Assembly (NCBI RefSeq): GCF_007954505.1
Contig: NZ_CP042412.1
Coordinates: 372,001 to 436,000 of the forward strand
Reading direction: 5' to 3'
DNA from: Microbacterium sp. CBA3102
GTDB taxonomy: Bacteria > Actinomycetota > Actinomycetes > Actinomycetales > Microbacteriaceae
Length of the DNA: 64,000 nucleotides
The position numbers and the translations under genes were made by a program. The notes below the pieces were generated by a model. The model was not told the origin of the DNA. It was given only the letters and a program-made list of their open reading frames with translations, and ran no database searches. Shown here one piece after another: positions 27,441-36,620 of this stretch (the stretch's first letter is position 1; each line of letters begins with the position of its first letter).

Positions 27441-27889
27441 TCGTTCCCGACGTCAACATCCTCGTCTACGCATTCCGCGCCGACTCCGTAGAGCATCAGA
27501 CCTACGCGCCCTGGCTCAACCAGACCCTGACCCGCGAAGCGATCGGCGTCTCCGACACGATCCTCAGCGGATTCGTCCGCATCGTCACCCACCCCCGGAT
27601 CACCACCGTGCCCGCGCCGATCGACGCCGCGATGGCCTTCGCCCACAGCCTCGTCGCCGCTCCGCGCACCCACTGGCTCACGGCCGGGGCACCGTCCTGG
27701 AACCGGCTCGAAACTCTCACCGCGGTCGACCAGGGCATCCGAGGGAACCTCGTCCCCGACGCGTATATCGCCGCGTTGACTCTGGCGAACGGTGCACGCC
27801 TAGCCACGCGTGATCGCGGATTCGGCCGGTTCCCCGACCTCAGGTGGTTCGATCCGGCGACGGACGCGCGTGCCGACGGTCCCCGCTGA
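27437..27889 (+). CDS. vapC: PIN-domain ribonuclease toxin, VapC-type
   Basis: A 150-residue PIN domain. It has the first acidic residue in MIVPDVNILVYAFRADS (Asp5) and the C-terminal acidic pair in VPDAYIAALTLANGARLATRD. The middle motif reads LSGFVRIVTHPRI, the 'FVR.VTHPR' subgroup in which the usual Glu is replaced. Members cleave specific RNAs such as tRNA. Translational coupling to the antitoxin through ATGA is standard. Confidence 0.88.
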   Translation: MIVPDVNILVYAFRADSVEHQTYAPWLNQTLTREAIGVSDTILSGFVRIVTHPRITTVPAPIDAAMAFAHSLVAAPRTHWLTAGAPSWNRLETLTAVDQGIRGNLVPDAYIAALTLANGARLATRDRGFGRFPDLRWFDPATDARADGPR

Positions 27890-28014
27890 GCCGACGATCA
27901 TCGGAAGGAACCACGTCATCCTTCGTCATATCCACCCAGGGAATTCCCAGGGAGTCCTAGCGTTGAGCCTCATGGCGCGCACCCGGCGCACCGCGATCCT
28001 GGAGTCCCCACCCC

Positions 28015-29454
28015 ATGAGCACCACCGCACGCGCGCAGAAGGCGCCTGACACCCGCGGACCGGTCCGGAAGCTGCTGACGTCGTTCGGCTTCCAGATCCT
28101 CGCCGCCCTCGTCCTCGGCATCGCCGCCGGTCTGATCGGCCGCCAACTCGGCGCCACCGCCGAGAACCCGACCGGCTTGTCCGCGACCCTCGACACGATC
28201 GGCAGCTCGTACGTCACGCTGCTGCGTGCCGCCGTCGTCCCGCTGATCTTCACGGCGATCGTCGCCAGCATCTCGAACCTGCGCCGGGTGCAGAACGCTG
28301 CCCGCCTGGCCGGTCAGACGATCCTCTGGTTCGCGATCACCGCCTTCATCGCCGTCATCATCGGTATCGTCCTCGGCCTCGTGATCCAGCCCGGTAACCG
28401 CGCCGGTGACGGCCTCGAGCCCGGCGACCCGTACACGGTCGGCACCTGGTGGAACTTCCTCCTCGGCCTGATCCCGCAGAACTTCCTCGGCCTCACCGTC
28501 AGCACCTCGCCCGGTGCTGTCGAGGGCACCTTCTCGTCCAACGTCGGCTTCAACATCCTGCAGGTCATCGTGGTGGCGGCCGTCGTCGGCATCGCCGCTC
28601 TCAAGGCCGGCAAGAAGGCCGAGCCGTTCCTGATCTTCACCGAGTCGCTGCTGAAGGTCATCCAGCGCGTGCTGTGGTGGATCATCCGCATCGCCCCGAT
28701 CGGCACCTTCGGCCTCATCGGCTCGGCCGTGATCAAGTACGGCTGGGAGAAGCTGGCCTCCCTCGGCTGGTTCGCGGCTGCGGTCTACATCGGCCTCGCG
28801 CTGGTGCTCTTCGTCGTCTACCCGGTCCTGGTGCGCACGCACGGCCTGTCGATCAAGCAGTACTTCTCCGGTGTCTGGCCGGCCGTGCAGCTCGCCTTCG
28901 TCAGCCGCTCGTCGATCGGCACGCTGCCCCTCACCGAGCGCGTCACCGAGCGCAACCTCGGCGTCCCCCGCTCGTACGCGTCGTTCGCCGTCCCGCTCGG
29001 TGCGACCACCAAGATGGACGGCTGCGCGGCGATCTACCCCGCCATCGCCGCGATCTTCGTCGCCCAGTTCTTCGGCATCGAGCTGAACTTCGTGCAGTAC
29101 CTGCTGATCGTGATCGTCTCGGTCGTCGGCTCCGCAGCCACCGCCGGCACCACGGGCGCCGTCGTGATGCTCACCCTGACACTGTCGACTCTCGGCCTGC
29201 CGCTCGAGGGCGTCGGACTCCTGCTCGCGATCGACCCGATCCTCGACATGGGCCGCACCGCGGTCAACGTGGCCGGCCAGGCACTGATCCCGACGATCGT
29301 CGCCAAGCGCGAGGGCATCCTGAACGAGGAGCTCTACAACGCTCCGCGCGAAGGCCTCCCCTTCGCCGACGACTCCGGAGACGACTCCGGAGACGACGAG
29401 GGCGCCCCGGAAGCGGACACCTCCTCCGACAAGGAGCCGGTCGGCGCCCGCTGA
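28015..29454 (+). CDS. Dicarboxylate/amino acid:cation symporter (DAACS family)
   Basis: A 479-residue membrane transporter. It carries the DAACS signatures SRSSIGTLP (the serine-rich hairpin), GATTKMDG (normally GATINMDG) and DPILDMGRTAVNVAG. Glutamate, aspartate or C4-dicarboxylates are likely substrates, taken up with Na+ or H+. The C-terminal tail is acidic and includes a perfect 12-bp tandem repeat (29371-29394) encoding DSGD twice. The ribosome binding site is weak. A strong bidirectional terminator follows. Confidence 0.9.
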   Translation: MSTTARAQKAPDTRGPVRKLLTSFGFQILAALVLGIAAGLIGRQLGATAENPTGLSATLDTIGSSYVTLLRAAVVPLIFTAIVASISNLRRVQNAARLAGQTILWFAITAFIAVIIGIVLGLVIQPGNRAGDGLEPGDPYTVGTWWNFLLGLIPQNFLGLTVSTSPGAVEGTFSSNVGFNILQVIVVAAVVGIAALKAGKKAEPFLIFTESLLKVIQRVLWWIIRIAPIGTFGLIGSAVIKYGWEKLASLGWFAAAVYIGLALVLFVVYPVLVRTHGLSIKQYFSGVWPAVQLAFVSRSSIGTLPLTERVTERNLGVPRSYASFAVPLGATTKMDGCAAIYPAIAAIFVAQFFGIELNFVQYLLIVIVSVVGSAATAGTTGAVVMLTLTLSTLGLPLEGVGLLLAIDPILDMGRTAVNVAGQALIPTIVAKREGILNEELYNAPREGLPFADDSGDDSGDDEGAPEADTSSDKEPVGAR

Positions 29455-29474
29455 CCGCGGTTCCGCCTCACGCA

Positions 29475-29507
29475 GAGCGCCCCGTCCCCCTCCGGGACGG
29501 GGCGCTC
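29475..29507. terminator. 14-bp bidirectional terminator
   Basis: GAGCGCCCCGTCCC, five bases, and its exact complement lie between the symporter and the convergent antiporter, 21 and 14 bases from their stops. Confidence 0.85.
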
Positions 29508-29520
29508 CGTCGTCCGGCAC

Positions 29521-31251
29521 TCAGGCGCGGCTCTGCGGACGCGTGGCACCCCGGGTGTCGAGCGCGAGCTCCTCGGCATCCATCGCGGCGATCAGCTCGC
29601 GCATGACCTCCTCGTCGAGGTTGCCCGCATCCCGCTCGGCGAGCAGGATCTCGCGCCGCACCTGCAACCAGCCCTTCGTCAGGGCGACGAGGTCCTCGTA
29701 CGAGGGCCGGCTCGCGGCATCCTCCACCTTCTGCACCTCGTCCGTGTCCTTCTCGACCCGGGTCATCCGCTTGGTGAACGCGTCGAAGATCCCGAGGTCG
29801 ACCTCGCCGTACTTCGCCTCCCATTCGACACGCTTCGTCGCCAGGTAGGCCTTGCCGGCCTCGCGACTCTTCTCCCGGACGGCGGCGAGCGCCTCCCGGT
29901 CCTCTTCCTCGTCGACGTCGCTCGCGATCCCGAGACCGCGGATCAGCAGCGGGAGGGTGAGCCCCTGGATCAGCAGCGTGCCGACGGTCACGATGAAGGC
30001 GACGACGACGATGGCATGCGACGCCTCGGTGTCGAGGGTCGCGAGGTCGGCGGCGGCGACCGCGATCGCGAGGGTCACCACACCGCGCATCCCCGCCCAG
30101 GAGATGACGGCGCTGTCCTTCCAGCTGAGCTGCAGCCCTGCCATCCGCTCGCGCACGATATGGCTGCGCAACTCGTCGGGGGAGTAGTCCCCCCAGCGCC
30201 GGGACTTCTTGTGTCGTTTCTCGAACTGCTCGGTCTCGACGCCGCGATCCCAGCGTTCGAGCCGTCGGCGATCCTGGAAGTTCGCCCATGCGCTGGTCGG
30301 ATAGATGTAGAGCGGTCGCACGATCAGCACCACGAGCAACACCGCTCCCGACAGGAGCAGGATCCGCCCGACCGACTCGCTGCCCAGGTCGTTGAGCACA
30401 CGCGGGAACTGCAGACCGATGTAGGCGAACACGAAGCTCTCCAGCAGCAGGTCGGCCGAGAGCCACAGCGGCTTCTCCTGCTGCCGCGTGGTGTAGTCGG
30501 TGCGCGGCGAGTTGTAGCCGACGTAGAGCCCCATCGCCACGACCGCGAGCACCCCGGATCCGAGCAGGTGCTCGGCGATCGCGTAGGCACCGAACGGGGC
30601 GAGGAGCCCGAATGTGCCGATCACCACCGGGTCGCTGATGCGGGTGCGCAGTTGGTGCAGGACGACTCCGAACACCAGACCGACGCCGACGCCGACGCCG
30701 ACCGCCAGGAGGAACTGCCAGATGCCGTCCCAGACCGTCAGCGTCGCACCGGCGAGGATGGCCGCGAACACCCGGTAGAGCGTGAGGGAGGTCGCGTCGT
30801 TGATCAGGCTCTCGCCGGAGAGCACGGTCATGATGCGCCGGGGCAGTCCGAGGCGACGGCCGATCGCCGCGGCCGACACCGCATCCGGCGGGGCCACGAT
30901 CGCACCGAGCAGCAGCGCGCCGGGAAGGGTGAGCGAGGGCAGGAGCCACCACGCCACGAACCCCACGGCGACCGCGGTGAGCAGCACGAGCCAGATCCCG
31001 AGCCGACGGATCTGCGGCAGGCTGCGCCGGAAGCCGACGAACGACACGTCGAGCGCGGCTGAGTACAGCAGTGGCGGCAGCACCAGGCTGAGCAGCAGGT
31101 GTCCGTCGATGTCCAGCTCGGGCACGAACGGCAGGAACGACGCGGCGAGCGCCACGACGGTCACGAGCAGCGGCGCCGGCCATCCTCTCCAACGCGCGAA
31201 CGCGGCCACGGCGACGGAACCGACGAGGACGTAGAAGATGCCTGCTTCCAT
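29521..31251 (-). CDS. Na+/H+ antiporter, CPA1 (NhaP-like)
   Basis: A 576-residue protein with about 12 membrane helices and a cytoplasmic C-terminal region of about 170 residues rich in charged helices. The ion-binding motifs are visible: APPDAVSAAAIGRRLGLP and SGESLINDATSLTLYRVFA (the ND motif). It exchanges Na+ (or K+) for protons in pH and salt homeostasis. TAGCGT, six bases and ATG 31251 form the promoter. Confidence 0.9.
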   Translation of the reverse strand: MEAGIFYVLVGSVAVAAFARWRGWPAPLLVTVVALAASFLPFVPELDIDGHLLLSLVLPPLLYSAALDVSFVGFRRSLPQIRRLGIWLVLLTAVAVGFVAWWLLPSLTLPGALLLGAIVAPPDAVSAAAIGRRLGLPRRIMTVLSGESLINDATSLTLYRVFAAILAGATLTVWDGIWQFLLAVGVGVGVGLVFGVVLHQLRTRISDPVVIGTFGLLAPFGAYAIAEHLLGSGVLAVVAMGLYVGYNSPRTDYTTRQQEKPLWLSADLLLESFVFAYIGLQFPRVLNDLGSESVGRILLLSGAVLLVVLIVRPLYIYPTSAWANFQDRRRLERWDRGVETEQFEKRHKKSRRWGDYSPDELRSHIVRERMAGLQLSWKDSAVISWAGMRGVVTLAIAVAAADLATLDTEASHAIVVVAFIVTVGTLLIQGLTLPLLIRGLGIASDVDEEEDREALAAVREKSREAGKAYLATKRVEWEAKYGEVDLGIFDAFTKRMTRVEKDTDEVQKVEDAASRPSYEDLVALTKGWLQVRREILLAERDAGNLDEEVMRELIAAMDAEELALDTRGATRPQSRA

Positions 31252-31305
31252 ACGGCAACGCTACCGGGGGGAATGACGCCACCCCGCGAGACGTTGCAGG
31301 AGAGG

Positions 31306-32346
31306 ATGTCCGCTACAGCTCTCTCCGTCCTCGATCTCGTCCCGGTGCGCACCGGCCAGACGAGCGCCGAGGCCATCGCCTCCTCCCTGTCCCTCGCCGA
31401 GACCGCCGACCGCCTCGGCTACCGCCGCTACTGGTTCGCCGAGCACCACAACATGCCGGCCGTCGCGTCCACCACACCCCCGGTGCTGATCGCCGCTGCG
31501 GCGACGCGCACGACGCGCCTGCGACTCGGATCCGGTGGTGTGATGCTGCCCAACCACGCGCCCCTCATCGTGGCTGAGCAGTTCGCGGCGCTCGAGGCCA
31601 TCGCCCCGGGACGCATCGACCTCGGCCTCGGTCGCGCCCCCGGCAGCGACCCCGTGATCACGCAATTGCTCCGCGGCTCCGGCACCACGAGTGACGTCGA
31701 GCAGTTCCCCCGTCACGTCCAGGACATCGCCGCGCTCCTCTCGGGCGACGGCGCCACCGTGCGGTTCACCTCGGGCGGCGAGTACACCGTGCGCGCGACC
31801 CCGGCGGCGACCGGGTCCCCCGAGGTGTGGCTGCTCGGATCGAGCGACTACTCCGCCCAGCTCGCGGCCTCCCACGGACTCCCCTACGTCTTCGCGAACC
31901 ACTTCTCAGGACAGGGACTCGAGCGCGCGCTCGACCTGTACCGCACGGGTTACCGTCCGAGCGAGGAGCACCCGGAGCCCCGAACCTTCCTCACGGTGAA
32001 CGCGGTCGCCGCGCCCACCACGGAGGAAGCGGAAGCTCGTGCGCTCCCGCAACTGCGGATGATGGCACGGCTGCGGCTGAACCAGCCGCTGGGAGCGCTC
32101 GAGACCGTCGAGGAGGCACTCGCCGCGGAGACGGACGCCACCACGGATGAGGTCGTCCAGGCCGCCCGCTCCCGCTGGTTCGTCGGCACCGGAGAGAGCG
32201 TGGCCGCAGAGGTCCGCGGCTTCGCCGAGCGCCACGGTGTCGACGAGGTCATGCTGTCCCCGGTCGCCGGTGCGTACGAGTCCGAGCCGAAGGACTCCCC
32301 CCTCGGCCGAGCCCAGTCCCTGGAACTCATCGCCGCCGCCCTCTGA
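31306..32346 (+). CDS. Luciferase-like (LLM class) flavin-dependent oxidoreductase
   Basis: A 346-residue bacterial-luciferase-fold oxidoreductase of the subgroup that starts LSVLDLVPVRTGQT. Further marks are YWFAEHHNMPAVAST, GSGGVMLPNHAPLIVAEQF and IDLGLGRAPG. Members use FMNH2 or F420 and act on varied substrates; none is assigned here. Start ATG 31306 (MSATALSVL) follows AGGAG at a tight three-base spacing; ATG 31273 is an alternative adding 11 residues. Confidence 0.85.
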   Translation: MSATALSVLDLVPVRTGQTSAEAIASSLSLAETADRLGYRRYWFAEHHNMPAVASTTPPVLIAAAATRTTRLRLGSGGVMLPNHAPLIVAEQFAALEAIAPGRIDLGLGRAPGSDPVITQLLRGSGTTSDVEQFPRHVQDIAALLSGDGATVRFTSGGEYTVRATPAATGSPEVWLLGSSDYSAQLAASHGLPYVFANHFSGQGLERALDLYRTGYRPSEEHPEPRTFLTVNAVAAPTTEEAEARALPQLRMMARLRLNQPLGALETVEEALAAETDATTDEVVQAARSRWFVGTGESVAAEVRGFAERHGVDEVMLSPVAGAYESEPKDSPLGRAQSLELIAAAL

Positions 32347-32370
32347 CCGCGGTCCCGCTCCCCGCTCGGT

Positions 32371-32426
32371 TGCGGGATCAAAAACGCGCCTTCCCGGGCA
32401 CCCGGAGGCGCGTTTTTGATCCCGCG
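32371..32426. repeat. Intergenic palindromic repeat, copy 1 (likely terminator)
   Basis: A 20-bp perfect inverted repeat: GCGGGATCAAAAACGCGCCT and complement, with a 14-base loop. It starts 25 bases after the oxidoreductase stop. Three related copies occur in this window (33465, 33826, 61825), all at gene 3' ends. Confidence 0.8.
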
Positions 32427-32440
32427 ACCCGAGCGGGCGC

Positions 32441-32466
32441 TCTCCACAGGCGACAGTTGTCCACAG
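32441..32466. promoter_or_regulatory. Pair of DnaA-box-like sites
   Basis: TCTCCACAG (32441-32449) and TTGTCCACAG (32457-32466) resemble the actinobacterial DnaA box TTGTCCACA. They lie 62-87 bases before the DUF559 gene. Only two boxes, so not an origin; a DnaA-responsive promoter is possible. Confidence 0.4.
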
Positions 32467-32527
32467 ATGCCGGAGCACGAGGCTGGAGGGCGGGACGGAG
32501 CGGAAGCTCGCGAGCGACCATGGGCGG

Positions 32528-33448
32528 ATGCGACACCGGATCCCCCTCCCCGCCGAGCTCGGCACGCACTTCTCCGTCCGCGATGCCGAAGCGTCCGGAG
32601 TCGGGCGCAAGCGGCACTCCGCGCGCGATCTCATCCGGCCGTATGCAGGTGTCCGCGCCGCGGAGGCGCCCGCCAGCTTCATCGAGCACGTGGAGTGCTA
32701 CGTGCCGCGGTTGCGACCGGGCCAGCGTTTCGCCGGACGGACGGCGCTGCGGCTCTGGGGAATCCCCTTCCCGGTTCGCTGGACGACGGCCGAACCCTTG
32801 GACATCGCAGTGGACACGGGCCACTCTCCCCCACGCACGGTCGGCATCCGTGGTCGTTGCATCGCGTCGGGGCGAGCACACTCCTGGGAGATCGGAAGGG
32901 TACCGGTGGTCGACCCCGTGGCTGCGTTCTTCCTCTGCGCCGCGGAGCTGACCCGTGTGCCGATGACCGTCGCCCTGGAAGCCCTGATCACCGCGGCCGA
33001 CAACTACCCCGGCCTCCACGAGGGCAGACCTTCGGTGGACGTCGAGAGGATCGAACAGCGGCTCCTCGAGTGGGGGCGCTTCCCCGGGTGCGGGCGCATC
33101 CGCAGGGCTCTCCCCCGAGTGCGCGGAGGAGTCGAGTCACCGAAGGAGACCGAGACCAGGATGCTGCTGGTCGACGCAGGGCTTCCCGAGCCGGAGATCC
33201 AGCACGTCGTCCGGGCCGCCGGACGGGCGATCGCCCGCGTCGACCTCGCCTATCCGCAGTGGCGCATCGCGATCGAGTACGAAGGGGACGGACACCGCAC
33301 GAGCCGCGAGCAGTGGCGCACCGACATCCGTCGACAGCGCGACCTCGAAGCCGCCGGATGGATCGTGATCCGCGTCACCGAGCTCGACCTGCGCGACGGC
33401 GGCTCCGCCCTCGTCTCCCTCATCCGCCGGGTGATCTCCTCGCGCTGA
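32528..33448 (+). CDS. DUF559 (Vsr-like endonuclease fold) protein
   Basis: A 306-residue protein. The N-terminal 200 residues resemble the AbiEi-like/winged regions that often precede DUF559 in actinobacteria (FAGRTALRLWGIPFP, VVDPVAAFFLCA). The C-terminal 100 residues form a Vsr-like nuclease fold with ETETRMLLVDAGLPEPE, IARVDLAYPQWRIAIEYEGD and ending RVTELDL. The acidic residues Asp, Glu and the QxxxD-like run keep the nuclease pattern. Its role is not established. GACCAT and six bases precede the ATG. Confidence 0.75.
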   Translation: MRHRIPLPAELGTHFSVRDAEASGVGRKRHSARDLIRPYAGVRAAEAPASFIEHVECYVPRLRPGQRFAGRTALRLWGIPFPVRWTTAEPLDIAVDTGHSPPRTVGIRGRCIASGRAHSWEIGRVPVVDPVAAFFLCAAELTRVPMTVALEALITAADNYPGLHEGRPSVDVERIEQRLLEWGRFPGCGRIRRALPRVRGGVESPKETETRMLLVDAGLPEPEIQHVVRAAGRAIARVDLAYPQWRIAIEYEGDGHRTSREQWRTDIRRQRDLEAAGWIVIRVTELDLRDGGSALVSLIRRVISSR

Positions 33449-33464
33449 CACCTGCGTCCTTCGG

Positions 33465-33520
33465 TGCGGGATCAGAAACGATCCTCGCCCGGCCAGCGGA
33501 GGTGCGTTGTCGATCCCGCA
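33465..33520. repeat. Intergenic palindromic repeat, copy 2 (degenerate)
   Basis: Arms 33465-33485 and 33500-33520 pair at 16 of 21 positions. Both ends keep TGCGGGAT and GATCCCGCA. It starts 17 bases after the DUF559 stop. Confidence 0.7.
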
Positions 33521-33599
33521 ACCGCGCCGCGGATCCCGTCAAGGGGTGTCGACAACACACAGATCGGCGTACCCTCGACGGCAGAAAGGGGGTCCGAAG

Positions 33600-33809
33600 A
33601 TGAGCACCACCAAGACGCTCGCACTCTGGGTCGCTTACGGACGCAACGGAGTGGTCGGCAGCATCCGGCACGACGACGACGGATACCACGTCACGATGGC
33701 GGAAGCGGATGCCGAAGCCAGCACCTATCCCAGCCTCGCTTCCGCGAAGGGTGCCCTGCACGCGCGCATGGCTCCCGGCAGCGACTGGCCGCGCTTCCAG
33801 GAGCATTGA
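33600..33809 (+). CDS. Small conserved-looking protein of unknown function
   Basis: A 69-residue protein: ALWVAYGRNGVVGSIRHDDD, then GYHVTMAEADAEASTYPSL, ending SDWPRFQEH. It looks like a compact beta-alpha-beta domain with no catalytic motif. An AAAGGGGG site nine or so bases before ATG 33600 supports translation. It is flanked on both sides by the palindromic repeat family, so is a monocistronic unit. Confidence 0.65.
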   Translation: MSTTKTLALWVAYGRNGVVGSIRHDDDGYHVTMAEADAEASTYPSLASAKGALHARMAPGSDWPRFQEH

Positions 33810-33825
33810 CCCCGAGTCCCGCTCG

Positions 33826-33881
33826 TGCGGGATGAAAAACGCGCCTCCGTGACGTCCCGGAGGCGCGTTTTCGATCCCGCA
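33826..33881. repeat. Intergenic palindromic repeat, copy 3
   Basis: Arms 33826-33846 and 33861-33881 match at 19 of 21 positions with a 14-base loop. It begins 17 bases after the small gene's stop. The right arm is identical to that of copy 4. Confidence 0.8.
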
Positions 33882-33930
33882 CCGGCCGCACCGCCCGCAC
33901 CGGCCGCACCGGGGCGGGGCGGGGCGGGGG

Positions 33931-34872
33931 TCAGACCTCGGGCTCGCCGGAGAGGATGCCGCGCAGCCAGTCGCGCGCCTCGACGAACACGTCGTCCGAG
34001 TAGCGGTCGGGGTACTGCACGATCTGGCGATCCGCACGCGGGTAGGAGCCGAGGAACACCACGCGCGGGCTGAAGCGGCGGATGCCGAGCAGCGCGTCGG
34101 CCATGCGCTCGTGCTCGATGTGTCCGTCCGCGTCGATAACGAACCGGTAGCGACCGAGTTCGTCGCCGATCGGCCGCGACTCGATGAGCGAGAGGTTGAT
34201 CCCGCGGGTCGAGAACTGCTCCAGCATCTCGAGGAGCGAACCGGGGTGATCGTGCGGGAGCTCGACGATCAGGGAGGTCTTGTCAGCGCCGGTGGGCTCG
34301 GGGGAACGGGTCGTCCGGGTGACCAGCACGAAGCGGGTCACGGCCTGCGCATTGTCGCCGATGCCCTCCGCGAGCACGTCGACGTCGTAGTGGCTCACGA
34401 TGCCCGGGGCGGCGATGGCCGCCTGCGCGGCGAGGGTGCCGTCGAGGACGCCGATCGCCGACGCCACGTTGCTCGAGGCCGGCACGTGCGAGTGCGAGGG
34501 CAGATGCTCACCGAGCCAGCCATGACACTGCGCATAGGCGACGGGGTGCGCCGCGATCACCTCGACCTGATCGAGCGTCGTGCCACGCGGGGCGACGAGC
34601 ACGAAGTTCACCCGCACCAGGTACTCACCGATGATGCGCAGGCCCGGCAGGGTCGCCAGTGCATCCTGCGTGGTGGAGACACCGCCCTCGATGGAGTTCT
34701 CGATCGCGATCATGGCGGCATCGCTGCGGCCCTCGAGCACGTCGGCCAGCGCCTCACCCACGTTGTGCACGGGGCGCCACGTCTGGCCGCGAGCCTCCGC
34801 CACCTGATCGAGCGCCGCCTCCGTGAAGGTTCCGGCCGGGCCGAGATAGCTGTAGGTGCGGCGTTCAGTCAC
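33931..34872 (-). CDS. pheA: Prephenate dehydratase
   Basis: A 313-residue enzyme converting prephenate to phenylpyruvate in phenylalanine synthesis. The catalytic domain shows [30 protein letters not shown] and TRFVLV; the C-terminal ACT domain shows [19 protein letters not shown] and the feedback motif [11 protein letters not shown] 34872 is chosen since TAAGGT lies seven bases before it; TAAGGTG may also act as a ribosome binding site. GTG 34881 and ATG 34914 are less likely starts. It is divergent from pgm. Confidence 0.93.
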   Translation of the reverse strand: MTERRTYSYLGPAGTFTEAALDQVAEARGQTWRPVHNVGEALADVLEGRSDAAMIAIENSIEGGVSTTQDALATLPGLRIIGEYLVRVNFVLVAPRGTTLDQVEVIAAHPVAYAQCHGWLGEHLPSHSHVPASSNVASAIGVLDGTLAAQAAIAAPGIVSHYDVDVLAEGIGDNAQAVTRFVLVTRTTRSPEPTGADKTSLIVELPHDHPGSLLEMLEQFSTRGINLSLIESRPIGDELGRYRFVIDADGHIEHERMADALLGIRRFSPRVVFLGSYPRADRQIVQYPDRYSDDVFVEARDWLRGILSGEPEV

Positions 34873-34959
34873 GGGTTTCACCTTAGCCCTCGGCGCGACG
34901 ACGGAGATACGCATGACTTCTCGGGTGCGATCCCGCCCATCAGGGGGCAGACTGAGAGG

Positions 34960-36603
34960 ATGACCAGCCGTGCCGGCCTCCCTGCGGAGGAAAGTGACCT
35001 GATCGACGTCGACGAACTGATCGCCGCCTACTACGACCGCACACCGAACCCCGAGGTCGCGGCCGAGCGGGTCGTCTTCGGGACCAGCGGCCATCGCGGT
35101 TCCTCCCTGTCGAACAGCTTCAACGAGAACCACATCCTCGCCACGACGCAGGCGATCGTGGACTATCGCGCAGCCCAGGGCATCACGGGTCCGCTGTTCC
35201 TCGGTCGGGACACGCACGCACTCTCCCTGCCCGCCGAGCGCAGCGCCATCGAGGTGCTGCTCGCGAACGGTGTGGATGTGAGGGTCGATGCCCGCGACTC
35301 GTGGGTGCCGACCCCCGCGCTCAGCCACGCGATCCTGACCTACAACCGTGGACGCGCAGACGACGACCCCGGTCGTGCGGACGGCATCGTCGTGACCCCG
35401 TCGCACAACCCGCCCCGCGACGGCGGCTTCAAGTACAACCCGCCGCACGGAGGACCCGCCGACACCGACGCCACCGGATGGATCGCCGACCGCGCGAACG
35501 CCCTGATCGCCGCGGGGCTCGAGGGAGTGAAGCTCGAGCGCTTCGCCGACATCGACTGGGATGCCCTCACCGGCTACGACTTCCGCGAGGAGTATGTGCG
35601 GGATCTGCCGTCCATCATCGACCTCGACGCGATCCGCACGGCCGGGGTGCGCATCGGCGCCGACCCTCTGGGCGGAGCGTCCGTGGAGTACTGGGAACTC
35701 ATCGCCGAGATGCACGACCTCGACCTGGACGTGGTGAACCCCGAGGTCGACCCGACCTGGCGCTTCATGACCCTGGACTGGGACGAGAAGATCCGGATGG
35801 ATCCGTCGTCGCCCTCGGCCATGGCGTCGCTGGTCGCGAAGAAGGGCGACTACGACGTACTGACCGGGAACGACGCGGATGCCGACCGGCACGGCATCGT
35901 CACCCCGGACGCCGGGCTGATGAACCCGAACCACTACCTGGCCGTCGCGATCGACTACCTGTTCTCGCATCGGCAGGACTGGCCCCGCGATGCCGCGATC
36001 GGGAAGACGCTCGTGTCGTCGATGATCATCGACCGCGTCGCCGAATCGCTCGGTCGCCGCCTGCTGGAAGTCCCGGTCGGGTTCAAGTGGTTCGTCCCCG
36101 GACTCCTCGACGGCTCGGTCGCGTTCGGCGGCGAGGAGTCGGCCGGGGCGTCCTTCCTCCGCAAGGACGGCTCCGTGTGGTCGACCGACAAGGACGGCAT
36201 CCTGCTGTGCCTGCTGGCCGCCGAGATCATCGCCGTCACGGGCAAGACGCCCTCGGAGCGGTACGCCGAGCTGGAGGAGGCCTTCGGCGCCTCGGCCTAC
36301 CAGCGGGTCGATGCCCCCGCGACACCGGAGCAGAAGGCGACGCTCGGAAAGCTCGCCCCCGAGTCGGTGACGGCCACCACCCTCGCCGGCGAGGAGGTCA
36401 CGGCGAAGCTCTCACACGCGCCCGGCAACGGTGCGGCGATCGGAGGTCTCAAGGTGCAGACGGAGCACGCCTGGTTCGCGGCGCGCCCGTCCGGCACGGA
36501 AGACGTCTACAAGCTCTACGCCGAGAGCCTGCGCGGCCCCGAGCACCTCGCGGAGGTCCAGGCGGAGGCACGCGCTGTCGTGTCGGCCGCACTCGGCGAC
36601 TGA
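34960..36603 (+). CDS. pgm: Phosphoglucomutase (alpha-D-glucose phosphate-specific)
   Basis: A 547-residue mutase interconverting glucose 1- and 6-phosphate. Landmarks in order: [11 protein letters not shown], the phosphoserine loop [13 protein letters not shown], the metal loop NDADADRHG, the sugar loop [15 protein letters not shown] and the phosphate-binding end [13 protein letters not shown]. Length matches bacterial Pgm of this type. CAGACT and six bases precede ATG 34960. It would link the gal pathway (43632-47053) to glycolysis. Confidence 0.96.
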   Translation: MTSRAGLPAEESDLIDVDELIAAYYDRTPNPEVAAERVVFGTSGHRGSSLSNSFNENHILATTQAIVDYRAAQGITGPLFLGRDTHALSLPAERSAIEVLLANGVDVRVDARDSWVPTPALSHAILTYNRGRADDDPGRADGIVVTPSHNPPRDGGFKYNPPHGGPADTDATGWIADRANALIAAGLEGVKLERFADIDWDALTGYDFREEYVRDLPSIIDLDAIRTAGVRIGADPLGGASVEYWELIAEMHDLDLDVVNPEVDPTWRFMTLDWDEKIRMDPSSPSAMASLVAKKGDYDVLTGNDADADRHGIVTPDAGLMNPNHYLAVAIDYLFSHRQDWPRDAAIGKTLVSSMIIDRVAESLGRRLLEVPVGFKWFVPGLLDGSVAFGGEESAGASFLRKDGSVWSTDKDGILLCLLAAEIIAVTGKTPSERYAELEEAFGASAYQRVDAPATPEQKATLGKLAPESVTATTLAGEEVTAKLSHAPGNGAAIGGLKVQTEHAWFAARPSGTEDVYKLYAESLRGPEHLAEVQAEARAVVSAALGD

Positions 36604-36620
36604 CCCACGCGGGCGACGTC

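Noticed and set aside
32441..32466. Possible replication origin from DnaA-box-like sites
   Set aside because: Only two boxes, no AT-rich unwinding region and no dnaA/dnaN genes near.
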